Assembly: GCF_900104815.1 (NCBI RefSeq)
Contig: NZ_FNTD01000004.1
Location: 7,129,001-7,193,000 of the forward strand
DNA length: 64,000 nucleotides
Source of the DNA: Streptomyces misionensis
Lineage (GTDB): Bacteria > Actinomycetota > Actinomycetes > Streptomycetales > Streptomycetaceae
Direction of reading: 5' to 3'
The translations under genes and the position numbers were made by a program. Shown piece by piece: positions 44,492 through 53,417 of the stretch; the stretch's first letter is position 1, and every line of letters begins with the position of its first letter. The notes beneath the pieces were generated by a model. The model did no database searches. It was not told the origin of the DNA and worked only from the letters and a program-made list of their open reading frames with translations.

Positions 44492-46423
44492 TCAGTTCGC
44501 GGGCAGTCCCGTCAGCACGGCCCGCGCCACCAGGTCGCCGTGCCGGAAGGCGGCCGCGTTCGTGCCGGGTATGGCGAACGCCCGGGCGCCGCGCAGCGAG
44601 GTGTTCCAGCCCAGTGCGAAGAGCGCCGGGTGCGCCCTGCCGTCGGCGCCGACCAGGCGCCCGAGCCCGTCGACCGCGATCCGTCCGGTGGAGGTCCGGT
44701 ATCCGGTGGCGGGATCGCTCAGGGTCTCCTCCGTCGCGGCCCCGGTGGCGTGCAGCGAGGCCAGGAGCGGATCGGCGGTGCCCGTGACGGTCGGATCGGG
44801 CACCCGGGCGTCGATGAGCACCGCGGCCGCGGCCTCGCCCGGGTGGTTGGCGCCGCCGGCCCGGTACCGCCCCGCCGTACGGTCGAGCCGCACGCGCATT
44901 CCGGAGCCGAGCGGCCGGACCACGCCCGCGCGGCACAGCGCCAGCAGTTCCTCCACGCGGAACGCGGGCGGACCGCTCGCGACCAGGTTGAACAGGGAGA
45001 GCCAGGCGCCGTCGAGTTCCTCGGCCCGGGACCGGGCGTCGAGACGGGCGCGGAGCCGGGGGAGTTGCTCGAAGAAGAGCAGCAGCGCACGGTAGACGGC
45101 GGTGTCGGCGGACCGGGCCGGATCGGCGCAGCGCCGGAGTTCGTGTTCCAGCAGCGCGGAGAAGTGCGCGCGGAAGGCGTCCGCGGAAGGGAAGACGGCG
45201 TGCCGCAACGGGGCGCGGAGGGCGTCGAGATCGAACCGCCGGGCCGGGTCGGGGACGGCCGCCGCGACGAGCCGGTCCACCTCCTCCGGGGTCGCGACGG
45301 CATGGCGTTCCTCGAACTCCCGCCACGAGACGGTGGTGTTGTGCGGATCGGCCGCGAACAGCTCGCGGTAGTAGGCGTGGCTCAGGTCCTTGCGGATGAT
45401 CGGCCAGACGTCCCGCTGGAAGTCGAGCGTCTCGGGCCCCGCGAGCAACTCCGCGGCCGCTTCGGTGAAGTAGCGCAGCTTCGGCTCGGGCTCCAGCGCC
45501 AGCCGGTGGGTCGGCTTGCACCGGTAGGGCAGCCCCCGGCGGGAGCCGACGAGCAGCCGGGGCTCGCGGCCCGAGGGCACGTAGCGCAGGTCGCCGCCGC
45601 CGTCGCGGGTGAAGCGGCCGCCACGGCCCTGTGTGAGCAGGGCCATCAGATCGAAGAAGGCCAGCCCCATGCCCCGCACCAGCACATCGGCGCCGGGCGG
45701 TACCGCCGACAGGTCGGTCTCGGCGACGAAGCCCGGCGGCAGATAGGTCAGGCCGTGCTCCGCCGCGAACTCGGCGGCGGCCGCCTCCTCGCCGCGCGGC
45801 CTCGCGTCGAGGTGGCCGAGCGCGAGCACCACGGTGTGGGCGTCGAGCGACGATCCGTCGGCCAGGCGCACCCGTTGGACGCCGTGTGGGCCGCCGGTGA
45901 GTGCCACGGCCCGCCCCTCGCGCACGGTCACCCGTACCTCGGGCGGTGCCGCGCGGGTCACCTCGCCGAGGAACCAGGACAGATAGGCGCCCTGGAGGCG
46001 CCTGGTGGCGAACGAGTCGGGCCCGGTCTCGCGCACGTCTGCCCGGAGGCGGGGATCGACGGGCGGGAGGAGCCCGGTGGCCGTGGCCGCCGCCCAGGCG
46101 GCCAGCGACGGTCCGGGGTGCGCCGGGCCGTCGCAGCGCACGGCTTCGCCGGGGAAGAGGGTGACGTCCTTGGCGAAGGAGTTCATGCGCATCAGCGGCG
46201 ACTGCCCTTCGCGCCAGATCCGCCCGGGGCCGGCGGGGTACGGGTCCACCAGGACGATCTCGACCGGCCGGCCCGGTGTCAGGAGCGGGGCGTTGGCCAG
46301 CAGTCGTTCGACCAGGCCCACGCCCACCGGGCCGGCGCCGATGACCGCGACCCTGGCGGTTCCCCTGGTGTGAGCGGTGGTGGACGACCCGATCGGGTCG
46401 GGGGTCATGGACATGGCGGACAT
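44492..46423 (-). CDS. FAD/NAD(P)-binding protein (NAD_binding_9-like, large)
   Basis: A 643-residue flavoprotein. N-terminal dinucleotide motif ARVAVIGAGPVGVGLVERLL, then LVDPYPAGPGRIWREGQSPLMRMNSFAKD, HTVVLALGHLDARP and VLVRGMGLAFFDLMALLTQGRGG; a C-terminal FALGWNTSLRGARAFAIPGTN closes the FAD domain. The pattern matches FAD-NAD(P)-binding proteins sometimes found in natural-product clusters; its middle 250 residues are helical with no known domain. It may be an N- or C-oxygenase. The start is uncertain: ATGs at 46423, 46414 and 46408 are in frame, and a promoter just upstream would favour a leaderless 46414 or 46408. The gap to the SHMT-like gene carries that operon's own promoter. Confidence 0.75.
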   Translation of the reverse strand: MSAMSMTPDPIGSSTTAHTRGTARVAVIGAGPVGVGLVERLLANAPLLTPGRPVEIVLVDPYPAGPGRIWREGQSPLMRMNSFAKDVTLFPGEAVRCDGPAHPGPSLAAWAAATATGLLPPVDPRLRADVRETGPDSFATRRLQGAYLSWFLGEVTRAAPPEVRVTVREGRAVALTGGPHGVQRVRLADGSSLDAHTVVLALGHLDARPRGEEAAAAEFAAEHGLTYLPPGFVAETDLSAVPPGADVLVRGMGLAFFDLMALLTQGRGGRFTRDGGGDLRYVPSGREPRLLVGSRRGLPYRCKPTHRLALEPEPKLRYFTEAAAELLAGPETLDFQRDVWPIIRKDLSHAYYRELFAADPHNTTVSWREFEERHAVATPEEVDRLVAAAVPDPARRFDLDALRAPLRHAVFPSADAFRAHFSALLEHELRRCADPARSADTAVYRALLLFFEQLPRLRARLDARSRAEELDGAWLSLFNLVASGPPAFRVEELLALCRAGVVRPLGSGMRVRLDRTAGRYRAGGANHPGEAAAAVLIDARVPDPTVTGTADPLLASLHATGAATEETLSDPATGYRTSTGRIAVDGLGRLVGADGRAHPALFALGWNTSLRGARAFAIPGTNAAAFRHGDLVARAVLTGLPAN

Positions 46424-46455
46424 TAATCCACGTGGTTTTCTAAATATGCAATGGG
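46416..46455 (-). promoter_or_regulatory. AT-rich promoter region of the FAD-protein gene
   Basis: On the minus strand TTGCAT is followed after 17-18 bases by GATTAA/ATTAAT, immediately before the candidate ATGs. The sequence GTGGATTAAT here also occurs (opposite orientation) in the SHMT operon promoter, and CCACGTGG forms a small palindrome beside it. A shared regulator is plausible; hexamer assignment is tentative. Confidence 0.45.
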
Positions 46456-46608
46456 CGTGCGGAGCGGGATCGTGGTCGGGTCTCGGCGGGTCGTGTCGTC
46501 CCGTTATATGCGCGCTGGTCCCGGCCTTCGAGGGGGCGTCTACGGCGCTGCTCCCGTCCCGGCCGTGCCCGTGGTGACGCCCTTCGAGTGTCATCGCGTG
46601 CAGGGGTC

Positions 46609-46638
46609 TTGGCAGCCGGGCCCGGCAGTGCTTAGCTT
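46609..46638 (+). promoter_or_regulatory. xylA promoter
   Basis: -35 TTGGCA (46609-46614), 18-base spacer, -10 TAGCTT (46633-46638), giving a ~30-base leader that ends in CAGGAGCGAGC before the xylA ATG. No copy of the ATGTT/AACAT site seen before xylF was found. Confidence 0.6.
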
Positions 46639-46674
46639 TGGTCCACATCGTTGACGAATTGATCAGGAGCGAGC

Positions 46675-47823
46675 ATGACGAGCTTCCAGCCCACCCCCGA
46701 AGACCGGTTCTGCTTCGGGCTGTGGACCGTCGGCTGGCAGGAGCGCGACCAGTTCGGCGAGGCCACCCGCGCGCCGCTGGACCCGGTGCGCACGGTGCAC
46801 AAGCTGGCCGAGCTCGGCGCCTGGGGCGTGACCTTCCACGACGACGACCTGCTGGCCGTCGAGCCGAACCGGGACGCCGCGATCGCCGCGTTCCGCAAGG
46901 CCCTCGACGAGACCGGCCTGGTGGTGCCCGCCGCCACCACGGACCTGTTCAAGCACCCGGTGTTCAAGGACGGCGCCTTCACCTCCAACGACCGCGACGT
47001 ACGCCGTCACGCGATCCGCAAGGTGATGCGCAACCTGGACCTGGCGGCCGAACTCGGCGCCAAGACCTATGTGTTCTGGGGCGGCCGGGAGGGCGCGGAG
47101 AGCGACGCGGCCAAGGACGTGCGCGTGGCGCTCGATCGCTTCCGCGAGGCGATCGACTACCTCGCCGGATACGTCAAGGAGCAGAACTACGGCATGCGCT
47201 TCGCCCTGGAGCCCAAGCCGAACGAGCCCCGCGGCGACATCCTGCTGCCGACCATCGGCCACGCCCTCGGCTTCATCTCCACCCTGGAGCACCACGAGAT
47301 GGTCGGCCTCAACCCCGAGGTGGGGCACGAGCAGATGGCCGGGCTCAACTTCGTCCACGGCATCGCGCAGGCCCTGTGGCAGGACAAGCTCTTCCACATC
47401 GACCTCAACGGCCAGCACGGCCCGCGCTACGACCAGGACCTGGTGTTCGGCCACGGTGACACCAAGAGCGCGTTCTTCCTCGTCGACCTGCTGGAGAGCA
47501 GCGGCTGGGAAGGCCCGCGGCACTTCGACTACAAGCCCGGCCGCACCGAGGACGCCGAGGACGTGTGGGTCTCGGCCGAGGCCAACATGCGCACCTACCT
47601 GATCCTCAAGGAGCGCGCCAAGGCGTTCCGCGCCGACCCCGAGGTCCAGGAGGCCATGCGGGCCTGCCGGATCGAGGAGCTGGCCGTGCCCACCATCGCG
47701 GCGGGCGAGAGCCACGAGGACCTGCGCGCCGAGGAGTTCGACGCCGAGGCCGCCCGCGACCGCGGCTACCACTACTCCCGTCTCAACCAGCTGGCGGTCG
47801 AGCACATGCTCGGCAGCCGCTGA
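46675..47823 (+). CDS. xylA: Xylose isomerase
   Basis: A 382-residue class I (actinobacterial-type) xylose isomerase, converting D-xylose to D-xylulose with two Mg/Mn/Co ions; also acts on glucose. Active-site blocks are visible: GVTFHDDDL with His55, [18 protein letters not shown] with metal-binding Glu and catalytic Lys, [10 protein letters not shown], and [22 protein letters not shown] with metal ligands. Length matches Streptomyces enzymes. No xylulokinase (xylB) gene is adjacent or elsewhere in the window. It stands 13 kb from xylFGH, separated by the biosynthetic-looking cluster. Confidence 0.95.
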   Translation: MTSFQPTPEDRFCFGLWTVGWQERDQFGEATRAPLDPVRTVHKLAELGAWGVTFHDDDLLAVEPNRDAAIAAFRKALDETGLVVPAATTDLFKHPVFKDGAFTSNDRDVRRHAIRKVMRNLDLAAELGAKTYVFWGGREGAESDAAKDVRVALDRFREAIDYLAGYVKEQNYGMRFALEPKPNEPRGDILLPTIGHALGFISTLEHHEMVGLNPEVGHEQMAGLNFVHGIAQALWQDKLFHIDLNGQHGPRYDQDLVFGHGDTKSAFFLVDLLESSGWEGPRHFDYKPGRTEDAEDVWVSAEANMRTYLILKERAKAFRADPEVQEAMRACRIEELAVPTIAAGESHEDLRAEEFDAEAARDRGYHYSRLNQLAVEHMLGSR

Positions 47824-47956
47824 CCTCCGGCCGGGCCGGGGGCTTCCCGGACCGGGAGGGCACGAGGGGACGGCACCCGCCGTCCCCGGCGACCGGTCCG
47901 GGGCCCCGACGGCGCCCGGGACGCCCGAAGCGTTCGATCCGTGAAAGGCAGAGACG

Positions 47957-48712
47957 ATGTCGACGTCCCCCGCGGTCCAGCTGTGGACCCTGCGCGACCA
48001 CCTGGCCGCCGACCGGCGCGCCACGCTGCGCCGCCTGGCCGGCCTCGGCTACGGCGCCGTCGAGCCCTTCGAGGCCACCGAGGACCCGGCCGGCCTCCGG
48101 GCGATCACGGACGACCTCGGCCTCACCGTGTGCAGCGCCCACTCGCACCGACTCCTGGACAGCGAACCCGGCCCGATCTTCGAGGCGGTGGCCACGCTGG
48201 GCACCGACCTGCTGGTCCTGCCCTCCGGCCTCGCCGAGGACGCCTTCGCCGGTCACGACGCGCTGAAACGCACCGCCGACACGATCAACGGCCTCGCCGA
48301 GCAGGCGGCCGGACACGGCATCAGGCTCGGCTACCACAACTACTGGTGGGAGTTCGAGTCCGAGGTCGGCGGCCGGCCCGCCCTCGAGTCCCTCGCCGAA
48401 CTCCTCGCCCCCGAGGTCTTCTTCGAGATCGACACCTACTGGGCCGCCCTGGGCGGCGCCGACGTACCGGACGTCCTGACCCGGCTCGGCGACCGGGTAC
48501 TGGCCCTGCACCTGAAGGACGGGCCGATCGCCAAGGGCGTCCCGCACACCGCGCTCGGGCGCGGCGAGATGCCGACCGAGCGGATCCTGGCCGCGGCTCC
48601 GGCCGGCGCCCTGCGCATCGTGGAACTCCAGACGTCCGACGAGGACCTCTTCGCGGCGCTCGCGGACAGCCGCGCGTTCCTGGGCTCGCTCACGGACCCG
48701 ACCCGGGCCTGA
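47957..48712 (+). CDS. Sugar phosphate isomerase/epimerase-type TIM barrel
   Basis: A 251-residue AP_endonuc_2 (IolE/IolI-like) barrel. Metal-site elements: Glu in AVEPFEATED, His in SAHSHRLLD, YHNYWWEFES, FEIDTYWAALGG (Glu/Asp), HLKDGPIAKG (His, Asp) and a final Glu in RIVELQTSDED. Such enzymes isomerise, epimerise or dehydrate keto-sugars and inosose-type rings, and some act as lyases on 3-keto-glycosides. AAAGGCAGAGACG precedes the ATG. It follows xylA by 133 bases. Together with the Gfo/Idh/MocA and GMC genes nearby it may belong to a keto-sugar route. Confidence 0.83.
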   Translation: MSTSPAVQLWTLRDHLAADRRATLRRLAGLGYGAVEPFEATEDPAGLRAITDDLGLTVCSAHSHRLLDSEPGPIFEAVATLGTDLLVLPSGLAEDAFAGHDALKRTADTINGLAEQAAGHGIRLGYHNYWWEFESEVGGRPALESLAELLAPEVFFEIDTYWAALGGADVPDVLTRLGDRVLALHLKDGPIAKGVPHTALGRGEMPTERILAAAPAGALRIVELQTSDEDLFAALADSRAFLGSLTDPTRA

Positions 48713-49074
48713 CGCCCGCCCGTCCGGGCCCGGTGCCCGAACACCTCGCGTACCCGCCCGCGTCCCGACACCCGGACAACCCGTGCCGGACCCGACGCCC
48801 GCACACCTCGCGTACGTGCCCCTGGCTCCGACGCCCGGACACCTCGCGTACGCGCTCCTGGCCCGACGCCTGAACACCCCGTACACCTCACGGACTTGAC
48901 GCCTGATCCCGCCGACGTGTCCGCGTCGTGACGCCGGGGGAGCACGCGCACCTCCCCGGGCCTCCCGTCCGGACCGCCGCGCACCGGGCGAGGTCCGCCA
49001 TGCCGCCGCGGGGCGGCCCCACCCCGAGACAACGACCCCACCGTGTTCCGCCGAGCGAGAGGACGAGAGACCCG
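48713..49074. other. 362-base gap between the TIM-barrel and GH3 genes
   Basis: No convincing gene. The left half is the degenerate tandem repeat described separately; the right half (about 48930-49074) is GC-rich without clear promoter hexamers and ends in GAGAGGACGAGAGACCCG before the GH3 ATG. Confidence 0.5.
48733..48930 (+). repeat. Degenerate ~35-bp tandem repeat array
   Basis: Five to six head-to-tail units start near 48733, 48767, 48794, 48830, 48865 and 48898 (unit lengths 34, 27, 36, 35, 33). A typical unit opens GACGCCCG, continues with the exact 13-mer ACACCTCGCGTAC (at 48741, 48803 and 48839) and ends CTGGCYC. Later units drift. Units adjoin without spacers, so this is not a CRISPR array. 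Confidence 0.8.
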
Positions 49075-51480
49075 ATGCCCGAACCACGCGAGGACACGGC
49101 GGCACCCGATGCGGACCGGCAGCCGTGGCGGGACGCCTCGTTGCCGGTGCGCGACCGGGTGGCCGACCTGCTGAGCCGGATGACCCTCGAGGAGAAGGTC
49201 GGGCAGCTCGGCGCCTACTGGGTGGCGCCCCTGCGTCCCGGTGAGCCCGTGCTCGCGGTGCCGGAGGGGGCCACCGACCCGCTGCCCCCGCCCCTCGGGG
49301 AGGCGGCGGCCGTCGGCCTCGGCCAGCTCACCCGGGTCTACGGCACCGAACCCGTGCTCCCCGCGGCGGGCCAGGAACGGCTCCGGTTCCTCCAGGACAC
49401 GGTGATGTCGGCGAACCGGTTCGGGATACCCGCGCTCGTGCACGAGGAATGCCTCACCGGCGTGCTGTCCTGGACCGCCACCGTGTTCCCCACGCCGCTC
49501 GCCTGGGGCGCGGCGTTCGACCCCGCGCTGGTGGAGGAGATGGCCACGGCCATCGGGGGCAGCCTGCGCGAGCTGGGCGTCCAGGTGGGCCTGGCGCCCG
49601 TGCTCGACGTGACGCGGGACTACCGCTGGGGCTGCACGGAGGAGACGATCGGCGACGACCCCCACCTCGTCGCGACCGTCGGCGCCGCCTACGTCCGCGG
49701 TCTGGAGCGCTCCGGCATCGTCGCCACCCTCAAGCACTTCGCCGGGTACTCGGCGTCCGCCGCCGGGCGGAACATGGCGCCGGTGGCGTGCGGCCCCCGC
49801 GAGTTCGCCGACGTCCTGCTGGAGCCGTTCGTCGCCGGCCTGCGGCTGGGCGGGGCGCGTGCCGTGATGGTCTCCCAGAACGACGTCGACGGCATACCGG
49901 CCACCGGCGACCCGCACCTGCTCACCGACGTGCTGCGCGGCGAGCTGGGCTTCGACGGCGTCGTCCTGGGCGACTACTTCGGGATCTGGAACCTCAAGCA
50001 CATCCACGGCATGGCCACCTCGCGCGAGGAGGCCGCCGCGCTGGCGCTGCGGGCCGGCGTCGACATGGAGCTGCCCACCACGCACTGCTTCGGGGCGCCG
50101 CTGGCCGAGACGGTGCGGCAGGGCGCCGTCGCCGAGGAACTGGTGGACCGGGCGGCCGCCCGGGTGCTCACGCTCAAGTGCGAGCTGGGCATGCTGGACG
50201 AGACGTGGAAGGCCGACCTGGCCGCCCTCCCCGCCCTTGAGCCCGGGGACCTGGACCCGCCCGGACACCGGGCCCTGGCCCGCAGGCTCGCCGAGGCGTC
50301 GGTGGTCCTGCTGGCCAACGACGGCACGCTGCCGCTGCGCGACGGCGCCGTCGCACTGGTCGGCCCGCTGGCGGACGATCCGTCGGCCCTGCTGGGCTGC
50401 TACGCGTTCGCCAACCACAACTCCCTCGACTTCCTGGAGGAGATGGCCGCGCGTGTGGGCATGGAGCCGGGGGTGGAGATCCCGTCCCTGGGCGCCGCTC
50501 TGGCCGCGGAGCTGCCGGACGCGAAGATCCGGGTGACGGCCGCGGACGACACCGCGATGAGCCGGGACGCGGACATCGCCGCCGCCGTGGCCGCGGCACG
50601 CGACGCCGATGTGTGCGTGCTGACGCTCGGCGACCGCTCCGGTCTCTTCGGCACCGGCGGACGGACCTCCGGAGAGGGCAGCGACGCGGAGACGGTGGCC
50701 CTGCCCGGCCGGCAGGCCGAACTCGCGCGGGCGGTCCTGGACACCGGGACCCCCACGGTCCTCGTGCTGATCTCCGGCCGCCCCTACGCCCTGGGCGGCC
50801 TCGCCGAGCGGGCCGCCGCCGTCGTCCAGGCGTTCTTCCCCGGCGAGGAAGGGGCGGGCGCGATCGCCGGAATCCTGTCCGGCCGGGTCGAGCCGTCCGG
50901 ACGGCTGCCGGTGAGCATGCCCCGCCACGCGGGCGGCCAGCTCGGAACCTATCTGCACCCGGCGATGGGCGGCCCTTCCCGGGTCAGCTCGGTCGACCCC
51001 ACGCCCCTGTACCCGTTCGGGCACGGGCTCACCTGGACCACCTTCGCCTACACGGACCTCGCCACGGACCACGACGTGATCGCGACCGACGGCACCGTGC
51101 GGATCGGCGTCACCGTCCGCAACACCGGGCGCCGGGCCGGGACCGAGCTGGTCCAGCTCTACCTCTCCGACTTGGTGGCCTCGGTCGTGCGTCCGTCCCG
51201 CTGGCTCGCCGGCTGGGCCAAGGTGCGGCTCGAACCGGGCCGCGCCGCCCGCGTCGAGTTCACCGTCCACGCCGACCGCGTCTCCTTCACCGGACGGGAC
51301 CTGCGGCGCGTCGTGGAACCCGGGGTGATCCACGTGGAGGCCGGTCCGTCCAGTGCCGACCTGCCGCTGCGCGGGTCCTTCCGGCTCGACGGCCCGGAGC
51401 GCGTCGTGGGAGCCGACCGGGTGCTCACCGTGCCGGTGAGCGTCCGGCCGCTGCGCCCCGCGGGCGAGCCGCGGCCATGA
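49075..51480 (+). CDS. GH3 beta-glycosidase (beta-xylosidase/beta-glucosidase)
   Basis: An 801-residue GH3 enzyme. Domain 1 opens LPVRDRVADLLSRMTLEEKVGQLG and contains LKHFAGYSASAAGRNMAP; the nucleophile is Asp in GVVLGDYFGIWN. Domain 2 (from about VVLLANDGTLPLRDGAVALVGP) has GDRSGLFGTGGRTSGEGSD supplying acid/base candidates, and a C-terminal FnIII-like domain (from ATDGTVRIGVTVRNTG) ends the protein. No signal peptide is visible, so it is probably cytoplasmic. Its stop overlaps the start of an ABC half-exporter by four bases (ATGA). Substrate could be xylo-oligosaccharides, as xylA is upstream, or a glycosylated product handled by the exporter. Confidence 0.88.
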   Translation: MPEPREDTAAPDADRQPWRDASLPVRDRVADLLSRMTLEEKVGQLGAYWVAPLRPGEPVLAVPEGATDPLPPPLGEAAAVGLGQLTRVYGTEPVLPAAGQERLRFLQDTVMSANRFGIPALVHEECLTGVLSWTATVFPTPLAWGAAFDPALVEEMATAIGGSLRELGVQVGLAPVLDVTRDYRWGCTEETIGDDPHLVATVGAAYVRGLERSGIVATLKHFAGYSASAAGRNMAPVACGPREFADVLLEPFVAGLRLGGARAVMVSQNDVDGIPATGDPHLLTDVLRGELGFDGVVLGDYFGIWNLKHIHGMATSREEAAALALRAGVDMELPTTHCFGAPLAETVRQGAVAEELVDRAAARVLTLKCELGMLDETWKADLAALPALEPGDLDPPGHRALARRLAEASVVLLANDGTLPLRDGAVALVGPLADDPSALLGCYAFANHNSLDFLEEMAARVGMEPGVEIPSLGAALAAELPDAKIRVTAADDTAMSRDADIAAAVAAARDADVCVLTLGDRSGLFGTGGRTSGEGSDAETVALPGRQAELARAVLDTGTPTVLVLISGRPYALGGLAERAAAVVQAFFPGEEGAGAIAGILSGRVEPSGRLPVSMPRHAGGQLGTYLHPAMGGPSRVSSVDPTPLYPFGHGLTWTTFAYTDLATDHDVIATDGTVRIGVTVRNTGRRAGTELVQLYLSDLVASVVRPSRWLAGWAKVRLEPGRAARVEFTVHADRVSFTGRDLRRVVEPGVIHVEAGPSSADLPLRGSFRLDGPERVVGADRVLTVPVSVRPLRPAGEPRP

Positions 51481-53417
51481 CAGCCCTCGCCGGCCCGGCC
51501 GCGGAAGGGGAGGAAACGGCGGACGCGGCGACCGCGCCGGCCCGGAGGGGCCCGGCGGACGCCGTGGCCGAACGACTGCGCCGCCGTCGGCGCTCCGCGG
51601 CACAGCTCTTCGCGCTGATGCCGTACGCCGGGGCGCCGCTGATCCTCGGGACGGTCCTCGCGCACGTCCTCGCGGGTGCGGCTCCGGTCACCTTCGTGGT
51701 CGGCAGCGGCACGGCCCTGCCGGAGGCGGTGGCCGGGCGGGCGTCATGGGGGCTGTGGCTCGCCGCGGGCGCCTTCCTGCTCCAACAGGCGCTGGCGCCG
51801 GTGCAGTTGGTGTTGTCGCGCGAGGTCGCCCGCCGGATCGACGCGGCCTGCGTCACCCGGCTGACCCGGTTCGCGTTGCACGACGCGACGCTCGCGGGCC
51901 TGGAGCGCCCGGAGGTGGCGGACCGGCTCAACGAGGTGGACGAGGCGTTCGAGCAGTGGGTGCTGACACCGGGAGCGGCCGTGGAGGGCGGACTCGCGCT
52001 GACGGCCCGCTACACCCAACTCGTCGGCGCCACCGGGGTCCTGGCCTGGGCCATGGGCCCCTGGGCGGCGGTGGCGGGGGCGCTGGTGGCGCTCGTCGCG
52101 CGGACCGGGCACGCCGAGGCCTTCCACCACTTCGGCGCCGCGTTCCACGCCACCCAGCCCATGCGGCGGCGGGTGGCGTACATCCGCGACCTGGCGACCG
52201 GCACCCGGGCGGCCAAGGAGATCCGTTCGCTGGGCCTGCTCGGGTGGCTCGACGCGCGGTTCCACGCCGAGACCCGCGCCTACCTGGACCCCCTGTGGGC
52301 CCGGCGCCGGCGCATCTACGGCCCCCCGTTCCTCGCGTACACGGCGGTGGCCCTCGCCGGGCTGGCGGTGGCGCTGCTCGTGATCGCCCACGCCGGCGGC
52401 ACCGGCTCGGCCGGCCACGGCTGGCGGCCCGCGGAGGCCGGCATGGCGGTGCAGGCCGTGGTGCTGTGCGGCCGGTTCGGGGTGATGTTCCCCGAGTCGG
52501 ACATCAAGCTGGTCTTCGGCCGCGGCGCCTGGGAGGCGCTCGGCGGTTTCGAACGGATCGTGCGGGAGACGGCGGGTCCCGCGACCGGGGAGCGCCGGCC
52601 GGCGCCCGCCCCCGCCGACGCCATCACCTTCGAGGGGGTCGGCTTCGGCTACCGGCCCGGCGCCCCGGTCCTGGACGGCCTCGACCTGACGCTGCCCGTG
52701 GGCACCTCCACGGCCCTGATCGGCGTCAACGGGGCCGGCAAGACGACGCTCGTCAAACTCCTCGCCGGCATCTACACACCGGACACCGGCGCCGTCCGCG
52801 TCGACGGCACGGACCTGCGCGAGCTGGACCCGGACTCCTGGCAGCGCGGGTTCGCCGTCACCTTCCAGGACTTCCTGCGCTACGAGCTGTCGCTGCGCGA
52901 CAACGTGGCCATGGGCGCCGTCGCCCACCGCGGCGACGACGAGGGGATCACCCACGAACTGCGGCGGGTCGGCCTCGGCGACCTGCTCGACGCCCTGCCC
53001 GGCGGACTCGACACCCCGCTGACCCGCTCCCTGCCCGGCGGGCGGGAGCTGTCCGGCGGGCAGTGGCAGCGCATCGCCCTCGCCCGGGCCCTGTTCGCGG
53101 TGCGGCACGGTGCCCGCGTCCTGGTCCTGGACGAACCGACCGCCCAGCTCGACGCGCGCGGCGAGGCGGAGTTCTACGACACCTTCCTCGACCTCACCCG
53201 CGGTGTCACCAGCCTCGTCATCTCGCACCGCTTCTCCAGCGTCCGCAAGGCGGACCAGATCGTCGTCCTCGACGGCGGCCGGGTCACCGAGGCCGGGACC
53301 CACGACGAACTCGTCCGGCGCGACGGGCGGTACCGGCGGATGTTCGAGGTGCAGGCACGCCGCTTCGGCCTCGCCGGGCAGGACCCCGCGCGGCACACCC
53401 GGGAGGTGTCCCCGTGA
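51477..53417 (+). CDS. ABC half-exporter, subunit 1 (TMD-NBD)
   Basis: A 646-residue fused membrane-ATPase protein. About six helices lie in residues ~45-360, then the NBD: Walker A GVNGAGKTT, Q-loop AVTFQDFLRYELSLRDN, signature LSGGQWQRIALARALFA, Walker B VLVLDEPTAQLD and switch ISHRFSSV. All ATPase residues are present. It is translationally coupled to both the GH3 gene upstream (ATGA) and the second half-exporter downstream (GTGA), so the three are one operon and the two ABC proteins most likely form a heterodimer. The type IV exporter fold suggests outward transport of a peptide, lipid or small molecule. Confidence 0.9.
   Translation: MTALAGPAAEGEETADAATAPARRGPADAVAERLRRRRRSAAQLFALMPYAGAPLILGTVLAHVLAGAAPVTFVVGSGTALPEAVAGRASWGLWLAAGAFLLQQALAPVQLVLSREVARRIDAACVTRLTRFALHDATLAGLERPEVADRLNEVDEAFEQWVLTPGAAVEGGLALTARYTQLVGATGVLAWAMGPWAAVAGALVALVARTGHAEAFHHFGAAFHATQPMRRRVAYIRDLATGTRAAKEIRSLGLLGWLDARFHAETRAYLDPLWARRRRIYGPPFLAYTAVALAGLAVALLVIAHAGGTGSAGHGWRPAEAGMAVQAVVLCGRFGVMFPESDIKLVFGRGAWEALGGFERIVRETAGPATGERRPAPAPADAITFEGVGFGYRPGAPVLDGLDLTLPVGTSTALIGVNGAGKTTLVKLLAGIYTPDTGAVRVDGTDLRELDPDSWQRGFAVTFQDFLRYELSLRDNVAMGAVAHRGDDEGITHELRRVGLGDLLDALPGGLDTPLTRSLPGGRELSGGQWQRIALARALFAVRHGARVLVLDEPTAQLDARGEAEFYDTFLDLTRGVTSLVISHRFSSVRKADQIVVLDGGRVTEAGTHDELVRRDGRYRRMFEVQARRFGLAGQDPARHTREVSP

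Noticed and set aside
46377..46654. Small plus-strand frames between the FAD-protein gene and xylA
   Set aside because: They overlap the promoter regions of both genes and show no coding signature.
48733..48930. CRISPR array
   Set aside because: Units adjoin directly and diverge gradually; there are no unique spacers, no constant repeat and no cas genes.
48436..51603. A 1055-codon minus-strand frame opposite the GH3 gene
   Set aside because: Shadow frame of a clear GH3 coding sequence; composition typical of antisense high-GC frames.
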